Positions 1-5,101 of a stretch of 5,101 nt of DNA are shown here, piece by piece; position 1 is the stretch's first letter; each line of letters begins with the position of its first letter. The notes under the pieces are model-generated. The model did no database searches. It was given only the letters and a program-made list of their open reading frames with translations, and was not told the DNA's origin. This DNA is from JBLIAZ01 sp047632015 (GTDB lineage: Bacteria > Bacteroidota > Bacteroidia > Flavobacteriales_C > GCA-002722245). Made by a program: the position numbers and the translations under genes. Where the stretch lies: the NCBI GenBank assembly GCA_047632015.1, contig JBLIBC010000210.1, positions 1-5,101 of the forward strand, given 5' to 3'.

Positions 1-276
1 TTTGAGTCTGGCTCTATGGATAGTTTATTACGGTTTACAAAGTCTAATAAAGGAATGACAATAATACCTTTTTTGGCTTCCTTGGATTTTCCAATTGAGG
101 ATAAAAGGAATGTTTTAGAGTTTAAAACTCCAATTCCATCTCGTTCAGTAGGAATGTTAATACACAAATTTTTCGTAAAAAAAAGACTTGCTAATGAACT
201 AAATAAAATCATTCAAGATGCTGTTTTGGAGTTGCTTCCAAAAATAAAAGAAGCTGAAATCATCAAGCCTGTTTAA
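1..276 (+). CDS. LysR-family transcriptional regulator, OxyR-like, C-terminal part (5' end outside window)
   Basis: The reading frame is open from the first base of the window and ends at a TAA, so this is the last 91 residues of a longer protein. The translation starts FESGSMDSLLRF, continues through KGMTIIPFLASLDF and IPSRSVGMLIHKFFVKKRLANEL, and ends in a lysine-rich helix. This is the pattern of the second half of the LysR substrate-binding domain, closest to the hydrogen-peroxide regulator OxyR of Bacteroidota, where the ESGS(L/M) turn, the 'G(L/M)T(L/I)(L/I)P' strand and a basic C-terminal helix recur. The DNA-binding helix-turn-helix and the redox cysteines of OxyR would lie upstream and cannot be checked. 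The internal ATG at base 16 is Met within the domain, not the start. The LysR family is quite sure; the OxyR subtype is inferred from resemblance alone. Proteins of this type activate peroxide-defence genes, but no such gene is visible here. Confidence 0.8.
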   Translation, partial: FESGSMDSLLRFTKSNKGMTIIPFLASLDFPIEDKRNVLEFKTPIPSRSVGMLIHKFFVKKRLANELNKIIQDAVLELLPKIKEAEIIKPV

Positions 277-311
277 TTACCGCCAATGTAAAGGATTTTA
301 GCCTTCTTTAT

Positions 312-330
312 AGCACAACATAGTGCTTTT
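312..330 (+). terminator. Weak candidate rho-independent terminator after the OxyR-like gene
   Basis: AGCAC (312-316) and GTGCT (323-327) are exact inverted repeats around a 6-base loop, followed by a short T run (327-330). It lies 36 bases after the stop of the regulator gene and before the receiver gene, where a terminator would be expected. The stem is only 5 bp with 3 G:C pairs and the T run is 4 bases, so it may be a chance hairpin. Confidence 0.25.
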
Positions 331-373
331 AGTAGAAAAGTTAATTTAATGAATGATAAAATTTCGTTGAACT

Positions 374-775
374 ATGACGCGAATAAATCGTGTGAGCCAC
401 AATCTGTCTCCCTTTCGCTTGAGTAAAAAACAAATTAAAATTGTAGATAATGATGAAGGTTTACTGTTAATTCTAAAGCGCAAATTACCTAAAGACAGTA
501 AGTTGAAAGTGGATGCTTATTCCGCTTTTGAGCAATTTATAGAGGGCTGTGATAAACAACTCGATATGATAGTGCTGGATTATCAGATAGGGAGCAAAAA
601 ATTAGATGCTCAAATAATAACAAAAATCATTCAACAACATCCGAAAGCTCAGCTGGTATGCTTGTCGTCTAGCACCAACATTGAGCTAGCAGCAGAACTA
701 AAATCCAATGGTATTAATCACTACTTGCAAAAATCTCAATCCGCTGCAACAAAATTGAAAGAATTATTGAAATAA
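374..775 (+). CDS. Stand-alone response-regulator receiver domain protein
   Basis: A 133-residue protein consisting almost only of a CheY-like receiver domain. The acidic pocket is IKIVDNDEG (D25, with N26 in the second acidic position and D27 next to it). The phospho-acceptor is D69 in MIVLDYQIG, 44 residues after D25 as in CheY. The conserved Ser/Thr is S98 or S99 in LVCLSSS, and the conserved lysine is K120 in HYLQKS, 51 residues after D69. All key residues are present, so it should accept phosphate from a histidine kinase. There is no DNA-binding or enzymatic output domain, so it probably acts by protein contact or as a phosphorelay intermediate. The first 18 residues are not part of the fold. 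A TTG at 419 (codon 16) would give a protein starting MSKKQIKIVDND, more typical of the family, so the start is uncertain. No Shine-Dalgarno sequence is seen at either start. The partner kinase is unknown. Confidence 0.85.
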   Translation: MTRINRVSHNLSPFRLSKKQIKIVDNDEGLLLILKRKLPKDSKLKVDAYSAFEQFIEGCDKQLDMIVLDYQIGSKKLDAQIITKIIQQHPKAQLVCLSSSTNIELAAELKSNGINHYLQKSQSAATKLKELLK

Positions 776-840
776 GAATTGTAGTCTCAAACGCCACTAA
801 TTAGAACCTCAAAGCTTCAACATATTTACGGTCTGGTAAG

Positions 841-871
841 TTGTTTCGAGGGGCAAATTAGGTTATATTCG
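841..871 (+). promoter_or_regulatory. Candidate Bacteroidota-type promoter for the secreted dehydrogenase
   Basis: A TTG at 841-843 is followed after 20 bases by TATATTCG at 864-871. The Bacteroidota housekeeping promoter consensus is TTG near -33 and TAnnTTTG near -7, so the -7 element matches 5 of 6 fixed positions and the spacing fits. Transcription would begin around 876-880, giving a short leader of roughly 11-15 bases before the ATG at 891. This supports transcription of the dehydrogenase separate from the receiver gene. It is a sequence match only. Confidence 0.4.
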
Positions 872-890
872 TACCATTAAAAAGAAAAGC

Positions 891-3527
891 ATGGATATCA
901 AAAAAACACTTTTACTACTCGTCGTTTTATTTTGTTCAAACGCAAGTTTTGCCGACGAATTTTATATTAAAAATGGATTTATAGCTGAATTAGTTACTGA
1001 CAATATTGAGAATCCGACATCTATGGACATGGCTCAGGATGGTCGAATTTTTGTCTCTGAAAAAGGAGGAAACATAAAGATCATTGAAAATGGAATATTG
1101 CTGGCGAATAATTTTCTTGAATTGGATGTGGATATATACGGAGAAAGAGGTTTAGGAGGTATTCTGCTTGATAAAGAATTTGATAAAAACGGGCATGTAT
1201 TTGTTTATTATAGTGTGTTGGGGGAGAACCATAATAGGCTGTCAAGATATACTGCAATTGGAAACAGTGTGATTCCTGAGAGTGAGTTGGTGCTTCTTGA
1301 CTTTGACCAATTGAGTAATACAGTCCACAATAGTGGTGCTATGAGATGGGCATTAGATACAACACTAATCCTTACAGTTGGAGACGGTTTAAAATCTACT
1401 CTTGTTCAAAAAACCGATAACTTTTTTGGGAAAATACTCAGGATTAACAGAGACGGCAGTGTACCTGCTGATAATCCTTTTTATGAAACATTGATTGGCG
1501 ATAATAGATTAATTTATGCATTAGGATTCAGAAATGCATTTACCATGGATATACATCCAACCACGGGTCAAATTTTAGCTAACGATGTTGGTGATGCAAA
1601 ATTTGAAGAAGTGAACGAAATTAAAGCTGGTTTTAACTACGGTTGGCCGATTGTTGAAGGTCCAATTGCAGATGAAACAGCTCCAGACAATTATCAAGAC
1701 CCATTAAGCTCATATACTCATGAAAATAATAATTGTGCAATTGTTGGAGGAGCTTTTTATGCGCCTGAACAAAGCCGATTTCCTGATGATTGGATGGATC
1801 AATATTTCTTTAGCGATTATTGTTCCGGAAATATTCACAGGATGAATCCTGAAACAGGGGAAGTCCAAGATACGCTGATTAAACATGGAGGTAACATTAC
1901 AAGTCTTTTTGTTTCAAAAGATGGATATTTATACTACTCAATTTTTGGGTACGGGCCGAGTCAAGTATGGAGAGTGAGTTTTGTTGGAAGTGGTGTGCCT
2001 TTTATTACCAAACAACCTGTGGCAGACATTGCTGTAGTAGGAGAAGACGTAACTGTTAATATCGAAGCGTCTGGAGACGCAACTATTTCATATCAGTGGT
2101 ATTTCGAAGGCGGTAAGCTGAATGGTGAAACTTCAAGCGAACTTAAAATGACAACTGTGCAATTAGCAGACAGTGGAAAAACTTTGTTTTGCCAGGTTAA
2201 AAATGGAATAGGCGAAATATACAGTGATACCATTGTCTTAAAAGTTACTCAAAACCAAAGACCAATAATTACAATTACATCTCCTTTAATTGCTTCAAAA
2301 TACAATTCCGGTGATTCACTCATATTTGAAGGTAGCGCAACTGATCCAGAAGACGGGGCCCTCAATAACGTAGCATTAGAATGGAAAATTGATTTTCATC
2401 ATAACGTTCACTCGCATCCAGTACTGCCGTCAACTTCAGGAATATCAAGAGGAGCCATATTCTTACCTAGAATAGGAGAGACAAGTATTGACGTTTGGCA
2501 CAGGGTTCAGTTAACAGCCACTGATAGCAAAGGATTAACAAGAATTTCATATGTTGACGTTCATCCCAACCTTGGAAAGCTAACAGTTAAAACAATACCA
2601 GCTGGGTTTCCTGTTGGTTTGGACGGGAACTTCATTGACACTGATTATACCGATGATTTAGTGATAGGAAGTCAAAGAACATTGACAGCTCAAGAACTAG
2701 TAAATAGAAACGACTCACTTTTTCAATTCTCTAAATGGTCAAATAATTCGGAAGAGAATATTGCCACTGTTACCATTGGGGCATTGGCAGAAAAGACAGC
2801 CATCTACACCTATCTTGAAAAGTACGTTGAAGGAGACGGAGATGGATTGACAATGAATTTTTATGAGAACCTTAATTTTGAAGCTCCTGCTACACTGACA
2901 AGAATTGACCCTGTAATAGACTATCAGTTGGATTATGCTTCATTTGAATGGGGATTAGCTCAAGACTCTTTTACGGTAGCATGGACTGGCCAAGTGCTTG
3001 CTCCTGTTTCAGGTAACTATACTTTTAGTTTTGATTTTGATGATAGATTAATTTTTGTATTAGATGGAGATACCATTTTTGAACGAGACTATGGAGGATC
3101 AGCAGAAGCAGCTGTAGTATCATTAGTTGCGGGTAAAAAGTATAATGTAGTAGTTTATTTTACTGAAGTACAATGGACCACAACTATGAAATTATATTGG
3201 GAACACCCGTATCAAGAAAAACAAATTATCCCACAGGAATTTTTGTATTCAAAGACTCCTGTTTCTATTGCCGGTGTGGTGGTGAACAGCTTTGAAGTAT
3301 TCCCCAACCCTGCAGACAATACACTTAATTTCACGCTTACAGAAGCTGGTTTTGGTACACTGGTATTGTTTAATGCAAAAGGAAATGTGGTGAAGTCTAA
3401 CACGTTTTATTCTGCAGGCAACTCGAATGTTCATTCAATTAGCCTACTTGGACTAGTAAGTGGATTGTATTTTTATCAAATTAAGGTGTCAGCCGAACTA
3501 TATTCAGGTAAAATCATCAAAAGATAA
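891..3527 (+). CDS. Secreted PQQ-dependent sugar (glucose/sorbosone) dehydrogenase with Ig-like, PA14 and T9SS sorting domains
   Basis: An 878-residue exported protein. Residues 1-21 are a Sec signal peptide (KK, then a leucine-rich core, with likely cleavage after SFA21). Residues about 28-363 form the glucose/sorbosone dehydrogenase beta-propeller, which in its family binds PQQ and oxidises sugars. Visible family motifs are RGLGG (86-90), VHNSGA with the likely catalytic His146, TVGDG (162-166), GKILRIN (180-186), LGFRNAF with Arg214, DVGDAKFEEVNEI (232-244), NYGWP (249-253), CAIVGG (282-287) and FSDYCSG (307-313). Cys282 and Cys311 could form a disulfide. Next come an Ig-like domain (about 370-452; Trp403, Cys434), a His-rich Ig-like/cadherin-like domain (about 457-558, with DFHHNVHSHP at 501-510), a small beta domain with a PEGA-like look (about 560-642), a PA14 domain (about 648-786) that may bind carbohydrate, and a T9SS type A sorting domain (about 799-878, VFPNPA to KIIKR). 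The protein is therefore probably passed across the outer membrane and released or surface-attached. The ATG at 891 fits the signal peptide directly. The substrate cannot be told. Confidence 0.9.
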   Translation: MDIKKTLLLLVVLFCSNASFADEFYIKNGFIAELVTDNIENPTSMDMAQDGRIFVSEKGGNIKIIENGILLANNFLELDVDIYGERGLGGILLDKEFDKNGHVFVYYSVLGENHNRLSRYTAIGNSVIPESELVLLDFDQLSNTVHNSGAMRWALDTTLILTVGDGLKSTLVQKTDNFFGKILRINRDGSVPADNPFYETLIGDNRLIYALGFRNAFTMDIHPTTGQILANDVGDAKFEEVNEIKAGFNYGWPIVEGPIADETAPDNYQDPLSSYTHENNNCAIVGGAFYAPEQSRFPDDWMDQYFFSDYCSGNIHRMNPETGEVQDTLIKHGGNITSLFVSKDGYLYYSIFGYGPSQVWRVSFVGSGVPFITKQPVADIAVVGEDVTVNIEASGDATISYQWYFEGGKLNGETSSELKMTTVQLADSGKTLFCQVKNGIGEIYSDTIVLKVTQNQRPIITITSPLIASKYNSGDSLIFEGSATDPEDGALNNVALEWKIDFHHNVHSHPVLPSTSGISRGAIFLPRIGETSIDVWHRVQLTATDSKGLTRISYVDVHPNLGKLTVKTIPAGFPVGLDGNFIDTDYTDDLVIGSQRTLTAQELVNRNDSLFQFSKWSNNSEENIATVTIGALAEKTAIYTYLEKYVEGDGDGLTMNFYENLNFEAPATLTRIDPVIDYQLDYASFEWGLAQDSFTVAWTGQVLAPVSGNYTFSFDFDDRLIFVLDGDTIFERDYGGSAEAAVVSLVAGKKYNVVVYFTEVQWTTTMKLYWEHPYQEKQIIPQEFLYSKTPVSIAGVVVNSFEVFPNPADNTLNFTLTEAGFGTLVLFNAKGNVVKSNTFYSAGNSNVHSISLLGLVSGLYFYQIKVSAELYSGKIIKR

Positions 3528-3556
3528 GGGTGTGAATGCACCACAATCTAGCAGTC

Positions 3557-3591
3557 AATTAAGGACAGAGGTCATAGCCGTCAACTTAAGC
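3557..3591 (+). repeat. Left terminal inverted repeat of the IS4-family element
   Basis: The sequence from GGAC at 3563 to C at 3591 matches the reverse complement of 4851-4879 at 25 of 29 positions. The inner 19 bases (3573-3591, CATAGCCGTCAACTTAAGC) are identical. The outer AATTA (3557-3561) also matches the other side after one mismatch, so the repeat may extend to 35 bp. The exact outer edge is uncertain because no target duplication marks it. It starts 29-35 bases after the stop of the dehydrogenase gene. Confidence 0.9.
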
Positions 3592-3600
3592 GATTAATTA

Positions 3601-3633
3601 ACTTTAACTAGGTGGTAGTTAAATAGTTAAAGT
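3601..3633 (+). promoter_or_regulatory. Hairpin with two alternative partners upstream of the transposase start
   Basis: ACTTTAACTA (3601-3610) can pair perfectly over 10 bp with TAGTTAAAGT (3624-3633), or over 8 bp (TTTAACTA, 3603-3610) with TAGTTAAA (3616-3623). The two downstream copies of TAGTTAAA lie directly side by side. The structure ends 5 bases before the ATG at 3639, inside the insertion sequence. In several insertion sequences a stem-loop near the transposase start blocks translation from outside transcripts. That role is inferred here from position alone. The stem is AT-rich and would be only moderately stable. Confidence 0.4.
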
Positions 3634-3638
3634 AAAAA

Positions 3639-4861
3639 ATGAGGTGGAAAAATAACGATATTCACACAAAAAAACACCCCTATGATAAATATCTTAAAAA
3701 ACTAAGAAGTGTAATTGGTAAAGACCGATTAGATATCCACAATCAAGAATCAGGTTGGCAAACCAGAAACAGAAAGCTTCAATTAGATGACTTTTTGAAC
3801 CTTTTTGTTAACCGTCGACCTCCAACTCATTTAAGCTTAAATGAGATGTCTCAGCAGATTTTAAGCAAGGAGGTTTACTTATTAGTAAAGAAGGCATCAA
3901 TAAACGGATTAATGAGAAGGCTGTCAAAGTATTTAAGGGCATCTTTAATGAAGTGGTGTCGATGGATCTATCTCCTTTGCAGGGGATTAAAAGTTGTTTT
4001 TCCAGCATCATCATTACAGATGGGACTTCTTTTCAATTACCAGCATGTTTGAATGGCTCTTACGCTGGTTTTGGCTGTAATCATGGTGTTCGAGGAGGTG
4101 TTAAAATCCAGTATCAATTCTCGTTAACTGATGGGGTTACTAAAACAGAGGTCGTTTCAGCAACTACCAACGATCAAAAAACAAAAATAATTGAATCTAA
4201 AAAAAACGAACTTCACTTGTTTGATTTAGGATATTTTAGTTTGAAAAGGCTTCAGGAATTTGACGCGAAAAACGCTTTCTATTTATGTCGATTAAAAATC
4301 AACACGGTTGTAAAAATTAAGCTTAAAGGTGAATGGATTCTTTTTTGACTGGAAAAATACTCCTAAGTTAAAAGTAAGTGAAACCATAGAGTTTGAGGCT
4401 TGCTTGGGAAATGTTGTAAAGCTTAAAACAAGGTTGTTCATGACTCTGAAAAACTAAGCAAAGAAAACGCTCAAAAAATGTACAGTTTACGATGGTAAAT
4501 TGAAATTCAATTTAAGACTTGGAAGTCGTTCATGAAGCTAGACAAGGTTACTCACATCAATGAGCATCGCTTTGAATGTCATCATTACGGAACATTGATT
4601 TTCACTTTTTTTACCAGTAAAATATTACTCGCTCACAAGTTTGAATGCTGGCAAGAACATCAAAAAGGATTCATCGACATTAAAGCTATGAAGTGCCTTG
4701 CTGTTCACAAATAGCTTGTTTGGACCATCATTTTAGGAACGCAAGAAGAGGCGCAAATCGCTAATCAATTACTGAAAGAAATACTCCTAAAAACCTGTGT
4801 CAAAGAGGTTAAGAAAGGAAAAGCATCTCCCTTCAAAACTATTGAAACGTGCTTAAGTTGA
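3639..4861 (+). pseudogene. IS4-family transposase, broken by frameshifts and stops
   Basis: The remnant can be read as one protein by changing frame three times. Segment 1 (3639 to about 3869) gives the N-terminal part with DFLNLFVN and LSLNEMSQQILSK. At about 3864-3872 the frame moves by -1 into GGLLISKEGINKRINEKAV. Segment 2 carries the first catalytic Asp in IITDGTSFQLP (codon 4019-4021) and the second in LFDLGYFSL (codon 4223-4225). A T6 run at 4341-4346 shifts the frame by +1; with five T's the text would read EWILFDWKNTP without a break. Segment 3 reads to about 4440 (SETIEFEACLGNVVKLKTRLF), then the frame changes again to DSEKLSKENAQKMYSLRW. Several dozen residues usually present here in relatives seem missing, suggesting an internal deletion. 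The IS4 signature Y-x2-R-x3-E-x6-K is complete (4481-4525; Glu codon 4502-4504), but a TAA at 4496-4498 sits where Gln is expected. A second stop (TAG, 4712-4714) precedes the tail LVWTIILGTQEEAQ, and the final TGA is at 4859-4861. The protein is certainly not made intact. Confidence 0.88.
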
Positions 4862-4885
4862 CGGCTATGGTCGCCGTCCCTAATT
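4851..4885 (-). repeat. Right terminal inverted repeat of the IS4-family element
   Basis: The reverse complement of 4851-4879 reads GGACGGCGACC and then the same 19 bases as the left repeat (CATAGCCGTCAACTTAAGC). It differs from the left copy at four positions, all in the outer part. The outer bases 4881-4885 (TAATT) again match the left flank in inverted orientation, so the true end is between 4879 and 4885. The transposase stop TGA (4859-4861) lies inside this repeat. Confidence 0.9.
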
Positions 4886-5101
4886 TTTCTTGGACAGTAA
4901 AAAAGGATTGGGTTCGGAATTTTATTTTGAATTACCATTTTCAATTTCCCAAAACATAGAAGTTGATAAAAACATCAAGATTAAAGAGATACAAGAATTA
5001 CCCAAAGATTTTAAAGTACTGTTAGTGGAAGACAACCCAATGAATCAACTGTACGCATCTTCAATCTTAGAGGTGTACACCAAGAAGGTTAAAGTTGTAA
5101 A
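4884..5101 (+). pseudogene. Hybrid sensor histidine kinase, 5'-truncated at the insertion sequence (3' end outside window)
   Basis: After an in-frame TAA at 4881-4883, at the outer edge of the right repeat, the frame is open to the window end. It reads FFLDSKKGLGSEFYFELPF (4884-4940), the last strand of a HATPase_c domain with its usual 'S-x-x-G-x-GS-x-F' turn and LPF end. A linker of about 23 residues follows, then FKVLLVEDNPMNQLYASSIL (5010-5069), the start of a receiver domain of the VEDNxxNQ type typical of hybrid kinases, with acidic pocket E-D at 5028-5033. The sensor, dimerisation and most of the ATP-binding domain are absent: the insertion sequence begins where they should be, and the bases left of it belong to another gene. 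The only ATG in this stretch is the Met inside NPMNQ, so no sensible new start exists. It is therefore probably dead, although the phosphate-accepting part beyond the window could be intact. Confidence 0.85.

Larger units (their letters stand above)
3563..4879 (+). mobile_element. Decayed IS4-family insertion sequence, about 1.3 kb
   Basis: The element is bounded by imperfect 29-bp inverted repeats and holds a single transposase gene that fills nearly all of it, reading left to right. The gene's last codons run into the right repeat. The transposase remnant carries DDE residues and the Y(2)R(3)E(6)K signature that defines the IS4 family, and it looks most like the IS231-type branch by its DGTSFQLP and LFDLGYFSL motifs. 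Three reading-frame changes and two in-frame stops mean it cannot make an intact transposase as sequenced. The bases just outside the two ends do not form a direct repeat, so the original target duplication has been lost or the two flanks were not originally neighbours. The inner ends of the repeats remain well conserved, so the element might still be moved by a transposase made elsewhere. Confidence 0.88.

Noticed and set aside
776..840. Terminator or small gene between the receiver gene and the dehydrogenase promoter
   Set aside because: No stable stem followed by T's and no plausible coding frame is visible in this short gap.
3212..3434. Two overlapping antisense open frames of about 60 residues
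   Set aside because: They lie entirely inside the T9SS sorting-domain region of the dehydrogenase, which is clearly coding on the + strand, and show no recognisable domain.
3529..3542. GGTG/CACC hairpin after the dehydrogenase as a terminator
   Set aside because: The stem is only 4 bp and no T run follows.
3860..3875. Programmed -1 frameshift in the transposase
   Set aside because: The sequence TTTTAAGCAAGGAGG has no standard X-XXY-YYZ slippery heptamer in the reading frame, and the gene carries four other lesions, so decay is the simpler reading.
3808..4014. Antisense open frame of 68 residues
   Set aside because: It lies opposite the transposase remnant, whose + strand translation matches IS4 motifs; the antisense protein shows no family features.
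4496..4714. Reassigned TAA/TAG codons reading as Gln
   Set aside because: Both stops fit Gln positions, but the complete genes here end normally with TAA and the transposase also has frameshifts, so ordinary nonsense mutations explain them.
3550..4892. Target-site duplication around the insertion sequence
   Set aside because: The bases outside the ends (…GTCAATTAA and CTAATTTTTCTT…) do not form a direct repeat; the AATTA/TAATT match is inverted and is treated as part of the terminal repeats.

Overview
The window looks like a piece of a Bacteroidota chromosome. The clearest reason is the 878-residue secreted protein, which ends in a type A C-terminal sorting domain of the type IX secretion system (T9SS), a system confined to that phylum. 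The AT-rich base composition, the lack of clear Shine-Dalgarno sequences, a promoter-like TTG-N20-TATATTCG element and a Bacteroidota-style OxyR tail all agree. The genus cannot be told from this sequence.

Layout, all on the + strand. (1) 1-276: the C-terminal end of a LysR-type regulator, most like OxyR, cut by the window edge. (2) 374-775: a stand-alone response-regulator receiver domain with no output domain. (3) 891-3527: a large exported enzyme with a signal peptide, a PQQ-dependent glucose/sorbosone dehydrogenase beta-propeller, an Ig-like domain, a His-rich Ig-like/cadherin-like domain, a small beta domain, a PA14 domain and a T9SS sorting tail. (4) About 3563-4879: a decayed IS4-family insertion sequence with 29-bp terminal inverted repeats and a transposase gene broken by three reading-frame changes and two in-frame stops. 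(5) 4884-5101: the 3' part of a hybrid histidine kinase gene, namely the end of the ATPase domain followed by the start of a receiver domain. It begins directly at the right edge of the insertion sequence and runs off the window.

The genes do not form an obvious pathway. The dehydrogenase probably has its own promoter and works outside the cell or on its surface. The receiver protein and the truncated kinase are both two-component parts, but nothing links them functionally. The main structural story is the insertion sequence. Its right flank is the middle of a kinase gene, its left flank is the end of the dehydrogenase gene, and no target-site duplication is visible, so the locus was probably rearranged or deleted after insertion.

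I do not see a clearly new biological system here. The points most worth following are the IS-kinase junction, the domain architecture of the secreted dehydrogenase with its His-rich module, and a hairpin with two alternative partners just upstream of the transposase start.
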